A stretch of 64,000 nt of DNA from Marivivens donghaensis (GCF_011806565.1 NZ_JAATOP010000014.1:1-64000); one strand, 5' to 3'; numbered from the stretch's first letter, positions 43,268-53,525 are shown. Numbers and translations are program-made. Notes: generated by a model not told the origin, from the sequence alone.

Positions 43268-45163
43268 TCAGAGAGCCGACTTTGGAAGCGTCATGCGGAA
43301 AAGCATCCCGTTGCCTTGCAGATCGCTTTCGTAACTGCCGCCAAGCTGGCGCGCGATCATCAGGTCGAGGAACTGCGAGCCGAAGCCGTCCTGCCCGCGC
43401 GGATCGACAGGCTCGGCACACGTCTCGTGCCATTCAATGATCGCCTTGTCGTCGTCGGACATGCGGGCGCTGACATGCAGCTTGCCGCCCGGCGAGCTGA
43501 AGGCACCGTACTTCATCGCGTTAGTGCAGAGCTCGTGGAAGATCAGCGGCAGCGAGGTCAGCGAACCCGGCGATAGCGGGATTTCGTCCACGGTGAATGT
43601 GATCTCGAAATCGGCGGTATCGCGGTAGGGCTTGCACATCGCGTCCAGCAGCAGCTGCATCGACATGTGCGAGGTGGCTTGCAGTTCTTTCGAGCGCATC
43701 CCGATGTCGACCATATCGTGCGCTGCTGCGAGCGCATTGATCCGGCCGCGCAGCACTTTGACGAACTCGTCCTTGTCGTCGATCCCGCGGGAGGTCATCG
43801 CGATCATGCCGCTGGTCAGCGCAAAGAGGTTCTTGATCCGGTGGTTCAGCTCGTGGAGCAGCGCCTCGCGGGTTTCCGTCTTGATGTGCTCGGCGCTGAC
43901 ATCGCGCATCACGAGGATCGCAGAGCCGCCGCTCTTGAACACGCGCACTTCGTAGAAACTGTTCTGGCTGGTTTCCGACACGAGCACGGACGGCTCACCG
44001 GTTATGCGGGCCGCTGCGATGGCTTGGCGCAGGTCGTTGCGGAACGCCTCGGTCGAGTAATCGAGCATGTCGACGAAGTTCTTGCCCGTGAAGTACGAGA
44101 TCGCATCGTCGATGTCGCAGGTCAGCTTCGCGCTTTTCTGGAAGGCGGAGTTGAAGAAGACGATGTCGCCGTTCTCATCCAGCTCGACAATCGCGTCCGA
44201 TACCGAGTGCAGAATGCGTTCGAGCTTCGTCTCCAGCGAGTTGATGGTCTGCTTCTGGCGCAGCGCGTCGGTCACGTCGACACCGGCGGCAATCGCCAGC
44301 GTGTCCGAACAGATGCGGCGCGACCATGTGTCGATCACCCGCTCTTCGCCTTCGGCATCGACGAGCTTGAACATCATCGAGTCCACCGGCTGTTTCAGCA
44401 GCGCCGCTTTGTAGAGCGGGTAATCCTCGGACTTGGCAGGGGTGCCGTCCATGTGCAGGGCCTTGAGCTGCTCGAGGCTGTTGACCGTGCCCAGCTTGGT
44501 GGTCTGGGCGTTGACCAGCTTGTCGATTGCGTCGTTCGAATAGAGGATGCGGCCGGTTTCGTTCTCGGCAATCAGGATGCCGACGGGAACGGTGCGGATG
44601 ATCTCGCGCAGCGACTTTTCAACAGCGTCGGCGCGTGACCGCTCCAGACGGCGGCGCACCTCGGCCTCGACCCCGCGCGCAACGAGCGCAACGGTTTCCA
44701 GATCGTCGTCGGTCCAATTGCGCGGCTGGCTGTCGATCACGCAGAAGCTGCCCAGCACCGCGCCGCCTTCGTTGCGGATCGGATAGCCGAGGTAGGAGAT
44801 TACGTTCAGATCGACGATAGCGCCGTTGTTCTTGACCAGTTCATGTTCGCGCGCGTCGTTGACGATCAGCGGCGCGTTCATGTCCACGACGTGCTTGCAG
44901 AACGAATGACTCAGCGGGGTTTCGCGGGTTTCATGGTAGGGCGCAGCAAGGCCGGTCTGCGCTTTGAAAAACTGACGGTCGGCGTCGACCATCGACACGA
45001 GGCTGACCGGCACGCCCAGAAGGCGCGCGCACAGCTTTACAGCATCGTCAAATACGGTCTCGTCGATACGCGACAACATACCTGCGTCGCGCATGTCCGA
45101 CAGACGCATACGGTTCGCGAGTTCGCGCTCTGTGATGAACTTGATGAGGTTCACGTCGGGCAT
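43268..45163 (-). CDS. GAF-PAS-PAS HWE sensor histidine kinase
   Basis: 631 residues: GAF domain at about 25-175 (LGVPVSLVSMVDADRQFFKA, PLSHSFCKHVV), two PAS domains (about 185-310 and 310-425) and an HWE kinase (H-box HELNHRIKNLFALTSGM, N-box HELCTNAMKYGAF, WHETC, GQDGFGSQFL). It is soluble, with no membrane segments. ATG 45163 follows AAGGA; a 16-residue longer frame is not supported. It lies 104 bp upstream of the CheB-CheR kinase on the same strand, so the two kinases and the response regulator may form one signalling unit. Confidence 0.92.
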   Translation of the reverse strand: MPDVNLIKFITERELANRMRLSDMRDAGMLSRIDETVFDDAVKLCARLLGVPVSLVSMVDADRQFFKAQTGLAAPYHETRETPLSHSFCKHVVDMNAPLIVNDAREHELVKNNGAIVDLNVISYLGYPIRNEGGAVLGSFCVIDSQPRNWTDDDLETVALVARGVEAEVRRRLERSRADAVEKSLREIIRTVPVGILIAENETGRILYSNDAIDKLVNAQTTKLGTVNSLEQLKALHMDGTPAKSEDYPLYKAALLKQPVDSMMFKLVDAEGEERVIDTWSRRICSDTLAIAAGVDVTDALRQKQTINSLETKLERILHSVSDAIVELDENGDIVFFNSAFQKSAKLTCDIDDAISYFTGKNFVDMLDYSTEAFRNDLRQAIAAARITGEPSVLVSETSQNSFYEVRVFKSGGSAILVMRDVSAEHIKTETREALLHELNHRIKNLFALTSGMIAMTSRGIDDKDEFVKVLRGRINALAAAHDMVDIGMRSKELQATSHMSMQLLLDAMCKPYRDTADFEITFTVDEIPLSPGSLTSLPLIFHELCTNAMKYGAFSSPGGKLHVSARMSDDDKAIIEWHETCAEPVDPRGQDGFGSQFLDLMIARQLGGSYESDLQGNGMLFRMTLPKSAL

Positions 45164-45232
45164 GGGTGGGTCCTTGCGTAAGGGCGCCGCCAAAGAGGGA
45201 CGAACGAGCAATGTTATTCAATAGCAGTGGAG

Positions 45233-45262
45233 ATTATACGTTCGTATCGTTCGCAAAAGCAA
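45233..45262 (-). promoter_or_regulatory. Likely promoter of the GAF-PAS kinase gene
   Basis: On the minus strand TTGCTT (complement of 45257-45262), an 18-bp spacer and a perfect TATAAT (complement of 45233-45238) lie about 70 bp upstream of the start codon. Confidence 0.55.
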
Positions 45263-45397
45263 ACCGACAGGTACTGAAATTGCGCACAAAGCCTCATTTT
45301 GCACCCCTTGTGAGAAGTCATCTTCATAATGAGACATCGTGGTTGAGTGAAATGCGTCAAACCGTTCTACTTAAACGGTAAAATGGCGATTCGATCA

Positions 45398-45430
45398 TAA
45401 AAACGGCCGGAGGATTCGTCCTCCGGCCGT
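45398..45430 (-). terminator. Strong intrinsic terminator of the BCCT transporter gene
   Basis: A perfect 12-bp stem, ACGGCCGGAGGA (45403-45414) with TCCTCCGGCCGT (45419-45430), and a 4-base loop. On the minus strand it is followed by TTTTATG. It lies 36 bp after the transporter stop. Confidence 0.9.
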
Positions 45431-45466
45431 CTATTTGGCATCAAGGTATTCTTATACTGCAGGTAC

Positions 45467-47131
45467 TTATTCAGCCGGTTCTTGCGGAAGGATTGTGATC
45501 GTGTCGACACCGGCGCGGGCGCGCAGGCCGTCGCGGTAGATCGCCTTGAACAACGCGATACACATCAGCATCATCACGACAGAGAACGGCAGCGCACCGA
45601 TCACCATCGCGGTCTGGATCGCCGACAGGCCACCGACGATGAGCAGTGCGCCAACGATGACGGCGAGAATGACACCCCAGAAGATGATGTGCGGACGGGC
45701 CTTCGGACCTTCGTCACCGGCGGCGTTGATGGTGTTCACGATCAGAACAGCCGAGTCAGCCGAGGTCACGAGGTAGGTCATGAGCAGGATGACGATGATC
45801 ACAGCCATGCCCCAACCCAGCACGTCGCCGAGGATGATGTTGGTCATGGTGAAGATCTTGCCACCGTCGCTCGATGCATAGATCGCGCCTTCGGCAACGC
45901 CCGAAAGCTCCATGTCGATCGCGGTGCCGCCACCGTAGGAGAACCAGACGAAGCACATGATCGACGGAACGATCATCGCGCCCAGCACGAATTCACGGAT
46001 GGTACGACCACGCGAAATACGGGCGAGGAACAGACCGACGAACGGTGCGAAAGCGACCCACCATGCCCAGTAGAACACGGTCCAGCCACCCTGCCAGCTC
46101 GCCAGAGCCGCCGAGGTTTCGGTGCCGTTGTCGTGGTAGACGGTGAATAGCATTCCCGGCAGCGCGATGATGTATTCCCACATGCCGACGAACAGCGCTT
46201 GGGTGCCGAACCATGTCGAGCCGAAGATCATCAGGAACGCCAAAAGGAAGATGCTGAGACCCATGTTGATGTTCGACAGCCACTTGATGCCTTTGCCGAC
46301 GCCCGAAAGAGCCGACATGGTCGATGCGCCCATAATGATGACCAGCGCGACGACGATGCCAGCGGTGGACGGCGCGCCTTCGCCATTGAGCATCCACGAG
46401 CCGAGGCCGATCTGGTTCATGCCTGCGATGAACTGCTCCACGCCAAAGCCAAGGGTCTGCGCAACGCCGAGGATGGTCGCGATCACCGCAACGATGTCGA
46501 TGATGTGGCCCAGCCAGCCCGACAGCGCGTTACCGAACAGCGGCGTCAGCGACGAACGGATGGTCAGCGGCAGGCCGCGGCGGTAGGCGAAGAACGCCAG
46601 CGCGAGGCCGGTCACAGCATAGGACGACCACGCCGAGAAACCCCAGTGAAGGTAGGAGTATTTGTAGGCATTGATGAAGTTGTCCATGTTTTCGCCGTTG
46701 GCGAGGCCCTGAATGACTTCGGGGTTGTTCTTGAAGTGGTAGAGCGGCTCGGCAACAGCCCAAGTGAGCATACCGACACCGATGCCGGCACCGAACATCA
46801 TCGAGAACCACGAGAAGTTCGAGAATTCCGGACGTTCGTTGTCGTGACCCAGACGCAGACGGCCAGCAGCAGGCCAGATCGCGAGGACGAGGCAGACGAT
46901 CACGAAGAGCGCCATGACCCAGACGTACCACGTCGCGAAGTTGGTCAGGATGAACGAGTTGAAGCCGCTGAGGATCCCGCCGGCTTGCTCGGGAAACACG
47001 ACGGCCCAGAGAATGAGAAGGCCGACGAGGAGTTTGGAGGTGATGGTGACGTCTTTGCTGAAGCCGTGATAAAAACCGCCTTCGGCAGTTTTGATCGGCA
47101 GATCAGATAGTGGAGGTTCAATCTTTGACAT
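45467..47131 (-). CDS. BCCT-family betaine/choline/carnitine transporter
   Basis: 554 residues with twelve predicted hydrophobic helices. It has the glycine stretch FGAGIGVGMLTWAVAEPLYH and the tryptophan-rich signature region (WTVFYWAWWVAFAPFVG, FLARISRGRTIREFVLG), then SYGGGTAIDMEL. It imports compatible solutes or quaternary amines such as glycine betaine, choline or DMSP, driven by Na+ or H+; the substrate cannot be told from sequence. It is divergent from a LysR regulator, which may control it. Confidence 0.93.
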   Translation of the reverse strand: MSKIEPPLSDLPIKTAEGGFYHGFSKDVTITSKLLVGLLILWAVVFPEQAGGILSGFNSFILTNFATWYVWVMALFVIVCLVLAIWPAAGRLRLGHDNERPEFSNFSWFSMMFGAGIGVGMLTWAVAEPLYHFKNNPEVIQGLANGENMDNFINAYKYSYLHWGFSAWSSYAVTGLALAFFAYRRGLPLTIRSSLTPLFGNALSGWLGHIIDIVAVIATILGVAQTLGFGVEQFIAGMNQIGLGSWMLNGEGAPSTAGIVVALVIIMGASTMSALSGVGKGIKWLSNINMGLSIFLLAFLMIFGSTWFGTQALFVGMWEYIIALPGMLFTVYHDNGTETSAALASWQGGWTVFYWAWWVAFAPFVGLFLARISRGRTIREFVLGAMIVPSIMCFVWFSYGGGTAIDMELSGVAEGAIYASSDGGKIFTMTNIILGDVLGWGMAVIIVILLMTYLVTSADSAVLIVNTINAAGDEGPKARPHIIFWGVILAVIVGALLIVGGLSAIQTAMVIGALPFSVVMMLMCIALFKAIYRDGLRARAGVDTITILPQEPAE

Positions 47132-47373
47132 GAAAAACAGTGTCCCCTGTTCGCTGGGCGCAAGTCACCCCGCGAGCAGTGCCCATGAACACGCGGGTTG
47201 CTCTTATCTTTAGCAAGGCTTGTTGAAGCCGCCTTTTCGCTATCAAATGTCGGATGAGGGCATGCACGGACCGTTCTCGCGGCCGCTAATGACCGCTAAG
47301 CAAGAAGTCCTGATGTATGCTCAACCGAGCGGATAAGAGTCCGGCAGAAGCTAGACGACTTTTTCGTGAATGA

Positions 47374-48306
47374 ATGCGGAACCTGCTAATGACTGGTATC
47401 GGCAATCCTTATGCCACCTTTGCGCGATACAGCGCCGACTTGTGCCTGTTCGTCATGGTGGCGGAGTGCGGTCAGCTCTCCAAAGCGGCCGAACTCGCGG
47501 GGCTGTCGCAGCCGCGTCTGAGCCAGCGGATGAAGTCGCTCGAAGACAGTATCGGGCGCCAGTTGCTGCTTCGCAAACGTCGCGGCGTGGTGCTGACGCA
47601 AGCGGGGTTGGACCTGCGGGACGCGATTGCGCCGCATCTCAATGAGACCGTAAGTTCCTTTGTCCGCTACCAAAATGCGCGAAAACGCCGCACGATCGTC
47701 ATCCAGACGGACCTCGCCTTTGCCAGCTTCCGACTGCTGCAGGTGTTCCCCTCGCTCTGCGCTGCGTTCCCGTCGGTCGGTATTTCCCTGATGACCACGC
47801 AGATGCCCGATCTCTCGCCCGGATCGGAGGTCGATATCCTCGTACGGATGGAGGCGCAGCACGAAACGTCCGCGAACGAAACGCTGCTTTTCGGCGAAGA
47901 GGTATTCACCGTCTGTAGCCCTGCTTTCAAAGAGCGCCACTCGCCGATGGGTGAGATTGACGACATCGCGAACCTGCCCCTGATCGATCTGACCAGCGGA
48001 ATCGGTGCGCCGTGGTTCTCGTGGAAATCGTGGCTTGCGGCGCAAGGCGCGCCGATGATGAGCGGTGATCGCCTCGCGTTCGACAGTTACGATCTGGTGA
48101 TCCAAGCGGCGGAGCAGGGGCTCGGCATCGCGCTTGGCTGGAAGGGGCTGGTGGATAACCGTCTGGAGACCGGAACGCTGGTCGAGGCTTTGCCCCACCG
48201 CGCGTCGAGCCATCAGGGCTACTATGTCAAGGTCGTCAACCCGAACGCGCCCGCCGATGTGCGTGCTGTCTATGACTGGCTGACGGACAAATTCTCGCTG
48301 GTATAA
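47374..48306 (+). CDS. LysR-family transcriptional regulator
   Basis: 310 residues: N-terminal LysR helix-turn-helix (ADLCLFVMVAECGQLSKAAE, LAGLSQPRLSQRMKSLEDSI, GRQLLLRKRRGVVLT) and a C-terminal effector domain of periplasmic-binding-protein fold (VDILVRMEAQ through IQAAEQGLGIALGWKGLV). It is divergent from the BCCT transporter by 242 bp, the usual LysR target arrangement. In that gap CCGCTAA occurs twice with 10-bp spacing (47283 and 47293). Start 47374 or 47389. Confidence 0.93.
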   Translation: MRNLLMTGIGNPYATFARYSADLCLFVMVAECGQLSKAAELAGLSQPRLSQRMKSLEDSIGRQLLLRKRRGVVLTQAGLDLRDAIAPHLNETVSSFVRYQNARKRRTIVIQTDLAFASFRLLQVFPSLCAAFPSVGISLMTTQMPDLSPGSEVDILVRMEAQHETSANETLLFGEEVFTVCSPAFKERHSPMGEIDDIANLPLIDLTSGIGAPWFSWKSWLAAQGAPMMSGDRLAFDSYDLVIQAAEQGLGIALGWKGLVDNRLETGTLVEALPHRASSHQGYYVKVVNPNAPADVRAVYDWLTDKFSLV

Positions 48307-48334
48307 AAAAGCCGCGGACCCGAAGGCCCGCGGC
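48305..48334 (-). terminator. Intrinsic terminator of the old-yellow-enzyme gene
   Basis: Stem GCCGCGG (48311-48317) with CCGCGGC (48328-48334), with further pairing inside the loop. On the minus strand it is followed by TTTTTT. It also sits right after the lysR stop on the other strand. Confidence 0.85.
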
Positions 48335-48342
48335 GTGTGCGC

Positions 48343-49452
48343 TTAGTCGTCAAGTGCGGGATAGTCGGTGTAGCCGTGCTCGTCGCCGCCGTAGAACGTC
48401 GACTGGTCCGGCTCGTTCAGCTCCGCACCGAGGCGGAAACGTTCCGGCAGGTCGGGGTTGGCGATGAACTTCTTGCCGAAGGTCACGGCATCGACCTTGC
48501 CATCCGCGATCCGCTGCGACGCCTTGGCGGCATCGTATCCGCCGTTCCCGAAGAAGGCGCCCGAGAAGCGCGAGGCAAGACGTTCCAGCATCTGCTGCTG
48601 TTCGTCGGTGGCCTTGCCCGAGAAATCCTCGACGAAGTGCAGATAGGCCAGACCGCGCGGGTCCAGCATGTCGATCACCGCGCCAAAGATGTTCTCCGGA
48701 TCGCTGTCGTGGATGTCGTTGGCCTGACCCAGCGGCGAAAGGCGGATGCCGACGCGCGATGCAGGGATGACCTCGGTCACGCGATCCAGAACTTCGGTCA
48801 GAAAACGCATACGGTTCTCAACGCTGCCGCCGTATTCGTCAGCGCGCTCGTTCGACCCGTCCTGAAGGAACTGGTCGAGCAGATAGCCGTTGGCCGCGTG
48901 GACCTCGACACCGTCGAAACCGGCTTTGACGGCGAACTCTGCCGCGCGGCCATAATCCTCGACCGTTTCCGCAATCTGGTCCTTGGTCATCGCGACGGGC
49001 TGCGAGGTCGGCTCGAAACCGTTCGCGGTGTAGGTCTGCGATTCAGCGGTGATCGCCGAGGGCGCGTGCGGCGATGCGCCGTTCGGCAGCAGCGACGTGT
49101 GGCTGATGCGGCCCACGTGCCAAAGCTGGAGGAAAATACGGCCGCCATTGGCGTGGACTGCATCCACGATCTTGGCCCATTCCTCGGCGTGCTTTTCGGT
49201 GTGGATACCGGGCGTGTCGAGGTAGCCCTTGCCCATTTCGGAAATCTGGGTCGCCTCGGTGATGATGAGACCGGCGCTCGCACGCTGTCCATAGTAGGTC
49301 TGCGCCCATTCCTTGGGCGTGCCGTCCGAATGCGAACGGTTGCGGGTCAGCGGAGCCATGAGCACGCGGTTAGGCAGCTCGATCTCGTTGATTTTCAATG
49401 GCTCGAAGAGGTTTGCGTATTTCGTGCCGGACACATTGGTGTCGTCTCGCAT
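48343..49452 (-). CDS. Old yellow enzyme / NemA-type alkene reductase
   Basis: 369 residues of the FMN-dependent OYE family: FEPLKINEIELPNRVLMAPL, LIITEATQISEMGKGY, IFLQLWHVGRISH, the active-site region FDGVEVHAANGYLLDQFLQD and the C-terminal GGYDAAKASQRI with VTFGKKFIANPDL. It reduces activated C=C bonds (enones, maleimides, nitro-esters) with NAD(P)H and serves in detoxification. ATG 49452 is preceded by GGAG eight bases away; the upstream 30 codons are not homologous. Confidence 0.94.
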   Translation of the reverse strand: MRDDTNVSGTKYANLFEPLKINEIELPNRVLMAPLTRNRSHSDGTPKEWAQTYYGQRASAGLIITEATQISEMGKGYLDTPGIHTEKHAEEWAKIVDAVHANGGRIFLQLWHVGRISHTSLLPNGASPHAPSAITAESQTYTANGFEPTSQPVAMTKDQIAETVEDYGRAAEFAVKAGFDGVEVHAANGYLLDQFLQDGSNERADEYGGSVENRMRFLTEVLDRVTEVIPASRVGIRLSPLGQANDIHDSDPENIFGAVIDMLDPRGLAYLHFVEDFSGKATDEQQQMLERLASRFSGAFFGNGGYDAAKASQRIADGKVDAVTFGKKFIANPDLPERFRLGAELNEPDQSTFYGGDEHGYTDYPALDD

Positions 49453-49580
49453 GGGAATATCTCCATTTGAATTCGCTGGTAAACGCACGAAACGAGAAAG
49501 CGTTGCGTGTGTGTTCGATGCGCCCCGTGAATTGACGCACAAGCTGCCTATATGAGGTGAAAGAACTGACGGAGACCTCG

Positions 49581-50504
49581 ATGGGCTTGTTCAAAACCGG
49601 ATTGCTGATGGCCGCGATGACGGCCTTGTTCATGGGTGTCGGCTATCTGCTGGGCGGCACAGGCGGTATGGTCATCGCGCTGGTGATTGCGGCTGCGATG
49701 AACGTGCTGTCGTGGTGGAATTCGGACAAGATGGTCCTGCGGATGCACAACGCAAAGCCGATCCCGCCGAACGACCGCATGGGCCTGCATGACATGGTGG
49801 CCGAGCTTTCGCGCAACGCCGATCTGCCAATGCCTGCGGTGTATCTGATCGAGACCGCGCAGCCGAACGCCTTTGCCACGGGACGGAACCCCGAAAACGC
49901 TGCGGTTGCGGTGACGGCGGGCCTGCTGCAATCGCTCAGCCGCGAAGAGCTGGCGGGCGTCATCGCGCACGAGCTCGCGCACATTAAAAACCGCGACACG
50001 CTGACGATGACGATCACCGCGACCTTTGCCGGTGCGATCACCACGCTCGCGAACTTTGCGCTGTTCTTCAACATGGGGCGCAGCGACGAAAACCGCATGG
50101 GCCTGATCGGGACGCTGGCGATGATGTTCCTTGCGCCTATGGCCGCGATGCTGGTGCAGATGGCGATCAGCCGGACCCGCGAATACGAGGCCGACCGCAT
50201 GGGGGCAGAGATTTGCGGCAACCCGATGTGGCTCGCCTCCGCGCTGGAGCGTATCCAGCAGGGCGCGTCGCGGATCGACAACAATCGGGCCGAGGCGAAC
50301 CCTGCCTCCGCGCATATGTTCATCATTAACCCGCTGCACGCCCACAAGCGTGACAACCTGTTCGCCACGCACCCCGCGACCGAGAACCGCGTCGCAGCGC
50401 TGCGCGAAATGGTAGGCGAGATCAGCGCGCCGCGTGCGCCGACCATGCGTTCGTCGCGTATCCCCAAGGTCAGCCGCAACCAGCGCAAAGGGCCTTGGAC
50501 TTAA
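49581..50504 (+). CDS. htpX: HtpX, membrane M48 metalloprotease
   Basis: 307 residues. Two N-terminal membrane helices ([36 protein letters not shown]), the zinc motif HELAH in [19 protein letters not shown], further hydrophobic helices at about 155-200 and the third ligand region [15 protein letters not shown]. It degrades misfolded inner-membrane proteins. ATG 49581 with GGAG six bases upstream is chosen over GTG 49557. Its stop overlaps the convergent kpsT stop by 4 bases. Confidence 0.94.
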   Translation: MGLFKTGLLMAAMTALFMGVGYLLGGTGGMVIALVIAAAMNVLSWWNSDKMVLRMHNAKPIPPNDRMGLHDMVAELSRNADLPMPAVYLIETAQPNAFATGRNPENAAVAVTAGLLQSLSREELAGVIAHELAHIKNRDTLTMTITATFAGAITTLANFALFFNMGRSDENRMGLIGTLAMMFLAPMAAMLVQMAISRTREYEADRMGAEICGNPMWLASALERIQQGASRIDNNRAEANPASAHMFIINPLHAHKRDNLFATHPATENRVAALREMVGEISAPRAPTMRSSRIPKVSRNQRKGPWT

Positions 50505-51172
50505 TCCTCGTCCTCGTCGGTGCCCATGTTGCGCTCGTGGTGTGCAATCGCCTCTTCGACGTCGTCGTAATAGGTGAGCGTGCCTTGCTCCAGAACGGCT
50601 CCGGCGGTGCAAAGCTGCCGGATCTGCTTCATCGAGTGGGTGACCACAATTGCGCCCGCGTTCTTCATCCGCTTCTGGAAAACGGCGGCTGACTTGGCCT
50701 TGAAGCTGGCGTCACCGACCGATGTCACCTCGTCCACCAGATAGGTGTCGAAGGGAATGCCGATCGACACGCCGAACGCGAGGCGGCTTTTCATGCCCGA
50801 AGAATACTTGTTGATCGGCGCGTAGAACTGGTCGCCAAGCTCCGCGAAATCCTCCACGAAACCAATGAGTTCTTCGGTGTCCACGCCGTAAATCCGCGCC
50901 ACGAACCGTGTGTTCTGCGCGCCCGTCATCGTTTTCTGGAACGAGCCGGCAAAACCGACGGGGAATGACACGGTGCCCGTTTTCACAATGCGGCCCGAGT
51001 CCGGCATGAGGCGTCCGCCGATCATGTCCATCATCGTCGATTTGCCCGCGCCGTTACGGCCCAAAAGGCCGACCGAAACGCCCGTCGGGAACTCCACATT
51101 GACGTCCCGCGCGATCCATTTGCGGCCGCGCGGCGTGCGGAAGCTTTTGCTGATATTCTCCAGCCGGATCAT
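50501..51172 (-). CDS. kpsT: KpsT-like polysaccharide-export ABC ATPase
   Basis: 223 residues: Walker [12 protein letters not shown], a glycan-exporter Q-loop region [17 protein letters not shown], signature [15 protein letters not shown], Walker [15 protein letters not shown] and switch His in [10 protein letters not shown]. It powers export of capsular or similar polysaccharide across the inner membrane with KpsM. It starts 1 base after the kpsE-like gene on the same strand. Confidence 0.93.
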   Translation of the reverse strand: MIRLENISKSFRTPRGRKWIARDVNVEFPTGVSVGLLGRNGAGKSTMMDMIGGRLMPDSGRIVKTGTVSFPVGFAGSFQKTMTGAQNTRFVARIYGVDTEELIGFVEDFAELGDQFYAPINKYSSGMKSRLAFGVSIGIPFDTYLVDEVTSVGDASFKAKSAAVFQKRMKNAGAIVVTHSMKQIRQLCTAGAVLEQGTLTYYDDVEEAIAHHERNMGTDEDED

Positions 51173-51173
51173 G

Positions 51174-52445
51174 TCAGCGGCGGTCTCTCACGGCGTAGAA
51201 CACGAGGCTCGAAATCGCCCAGATCAGGAAAGCGAACAGCGCCACGATGCCGACGATCAGCTCGCGCTGCGGATACTCGGCCTTTTCGGCCAGCGTCGGG
51301 CGCACATAGGCGGCGAGGTAACGGCTTTGCCGCTGCGCTTCGGCCAGTGCGGCGTCATAAGCGGTGCGCGCGGCAACGTAGGTCCGTTCCGCAAATTCGC
51401 GGTCGGCTGTCAGACGTTCGAAGTCGGCAATCGTGTCCGCATAGCTGCTTCCGCCCGGACCCTGACCCTGCGCACCGAACTTCTCGCGCTCCGCATCGAT
51501 GCGTTCCTGAATGACGTCGATACGGCGCTGCGCTTGGGTCAGACGCGGGTCGTTGGTCTGCGTGTTCAGCGATACGAGGTCAAATTCGATCAGCGCCTCG
51601 GCCAGCTGGTTTTGCAGGTTCGTCAGAAGGCCCATCTGCGACTGGATGTCGGCGGACGGATCGACGATCTGGTTGGACAGACGGAACGTGGTCAGGTTCT
51701 CGCGCGCGTTGCGCACTGCATCCTCGGCGCGGGTCAGATCCTCGCGGGCATACGATGTGGCGTCCTCGCGCGCCTGCTGCGACAGCTCGTTAATCATGGC
51801 CGAGCTTTGTGCGAAAACCTCTTCGGCGATGACCTTCGCGTCGTCTGCGTTGAACGCTTTCACCCGCAGCTGCATCAGGCCCGAGCCCGCATCGAAATGC
51901 ACGCGCACCATCCGTGCCCAGAAATCGGTGAGGTCTTCGATCGTGCCGTCGGGATCAAAGGTCATCAGCGGGTCGGAGCTGTGCTCGACGCTCCACTTCG
52001 CCCGCAGGTCCACAGCTTCGTCCACCAGCTTCACGATTTCCTGGCTGCGGACGTATTCATAGAGGATTTCGGCGTCGTTGCTACCGCCGCCTCCCAGAAC
52101 CGAGCCGATGCCACCCAACAGATCGGTGGCCGACGCGGTTTCTTCGGCGCGAACGGTGAAGCCCACGGTGGACGCATATTGGTCCTGCGCGATGGTATAA
52201 AGATAGAATGCCGCTGCCGCGACGGGCCCGAGAACGATAATCACGAACCAGAGAAGAATACCGCGGTGACGCTTTTGCGGACGGGCAGGGGTCGCCATCG
52301 GGCGAACGGTGACGCGGGGCAATTGCTTGCCGCCTTTACCGCCCTTGTTATTACCGCCGCCGCCGTTCTTCTTTCCGCCCATATTGCGGAGGCCGCGCTT
52401 CTGCTGCGGCTCTTCGGACTGCTGGTCGTTTGTTTCGTCGTTCAT
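51174..52445 (-). CDS. kpsE: KpsE-like polysaccharide co-polymerase / export protein
   Basis: 423 residues of the capsule-export PCP family. There is a cytosolic N-terminus with a Gly/Asn/Lys-rich stretch (GGKKNGGGGNNKGGKGGK), a first membrane helix (ILLWFVIIVLGPVAAAAFYL), a periplasmic coiled-coil region (about 110-385, with RAEDAVRNARENLTTFRLSN and RRIDVIQERIDAEREKFG) and a C-terminal membrane helix (LIVGIVALFAFLIWAISSLV). It links KpsMT to the outer-membrane channel. The channel gene (kpsD/wza type) is not in the window. Confidence 0.9.
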   Translation of the reverse strand: MNDETNDQQSEEPQQKRGLRNMGGKKNGGGGNNKGGKGGKQLPRVTVRPMATPARPQKRHRGILLWFVIIVLGPVAAAAFYLYTIAQDQYASTVGFTVRAEETASATDLLGGIGSVLGGGGSNDAEILYEYVRSQEIVKLVDEAVDLRAKWSVEHSSDPLMTFDPDGTIEDLTDFWARMVRVHFDAGSGLMQLRVKAFNADDAKVIAEEVFAQSSAMINELSQQAREDATSYAREDLTRAEDAVRNARENLTTFRLSNQIVDPSADIQSQMGLLTNLQNQLAEALIEFDLVSLNTQTNDPRLTQAQRRIDVIQERIDAEREKFGAQGQGPGGSSYADTIADFERLTADREFAERTYVAARTAYDAALAEAQRQSRYLAAYVRPTLAEKAEYPQRELIVGIVALFAFLIWAISSLVFYAVRDRR

Positions 52446-52541
52446 TCTTGTGTCCGTTCTGCTCGGCCGTAGCGTACTGCCTTGCCGGTCATTTCGCCAA
52501 ATCCAAATCGGGGACTAGCCGGAATTCTAAAGGGTCATCGC

Positions 52542-53324
52542 TCAGTTCTCCATGGTTTCGGTGTAGTACCGGCCAAGGAAAAACAGCGAGATCGCAAAGA
52601 TCGTCAGCGGCACCGCCAGCGCATAGGCGAGCGAGACGTAGCTGGCTTCGTACATCGGATAGAAGCCCTTACGTACCAGCCCCGTGGCATGGATCAACGG
52701 GTTCCACCACAGGATCTGCTGCGCGAGCCGTGGCAGGTCGTCCATGATGAACAGCACGCCCGACGCGATGAAAAGCGGCCTGTTGATGATCGACCAGATG
52801 TTCTGCCAGAGCGGATAGAGACCGCTCAGCAAACAGTTCGTCGTTCCGATCGCGAGGCCCGAAATGATGGCCACGAGCAGCCCTTCGACGATGTGCACGA
52901 CGTCCAGCTCCACGCTTTCGTCGATCAACATGATGATCGAGGTCATCAGAATGCAGAACACGGTGATGCTGGTGATGATCGACAGCACGCCCCGCGCGGC
53001 CAGCGCGTCGATCCACGTCACCCGCGGATAGGCGAGCAGCGATTTGGAATAGCGCATGGATTGCGTGAGTTTCGATGTCAGATCCTGATAGAGCTGGAAC
53101 GGCACAACGCCCGTTGCATAGAACAGGATAAAGCTCGTTCCCAGCGACGGCGCACGCACAACGAGCGAAAAGGCCAAGGACAGAAACAGAATGCCCGCGA
53201 CCGGCTCGAGAATGGCCCAAGCGTAACCACCCGGCGATTTGCCGTAGGTCGATCCCATCTCGCGCATCACCAGCGCGGTGATGACGCGCGCCGTGATAAA
53301 TCTGGGCAGAGGCAGTGCAGCCAT
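52542..53324 (-). CDS. kpsM: KpsM-like ABC-2 polysaccharide-export permease
   Basis: 260 residues with six hydrophobic helices of the ABC-2 type: ALVMREMGSTYGKSPGGYAW near the start, ILEPVAGILFLSLAFSLV, then FYATGVVPFQLYQDLTSK and the C-terminal WWNPLIHATGLVRKGFYP. It forms the inner-membrane channel for polysaccharide export with KpsT. It is first of the minus-strand kpsM-E-T set and lies 96 bp upstream of the kpsE-like gene. It is divergent from the glycan-modification genes. Confidence 0.93.
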   Translation of the reverse strand: MAALPLPRFITARVITALVMREMGSTYGKSPGGYAWAILEPVAGILFLSLAFSLVVRAPSLGTSFILFYATGVVPFQLYQDLTSKLTQSMRYSKSLLAYPRVTWIDALAARGVLSIITSITVFCILMTSIIMLIDESVELDVVHIVEGLLVAIISGLAIGTTNCLLSGLYPLWQNIWSIINRPLFIASGVLFIMDDLPRLAQQILWWNPLIHATGLVRKGFYPMYEASYVSLAYALAVPLTIFAISLFFLGRYYTETMEN

Positions 53325-53525
53325 GTGTTCCGTCTCGATCGTTCCGTTCAGACTCTTATGCCTGTCTTCCGCCCGCGTCCATCCGATTACAATTCGCGCG
53401 CGGTGCTATCAGTGCAGCCTAACTCCTAATATCCATTTAATCATTTCCAAATAGAATTATGATCCTATTGTGAGCCAAGGCACCTTTTGATGTGTTCACC
53501 AAATTTGAATAGCAAGCGTTATCAC

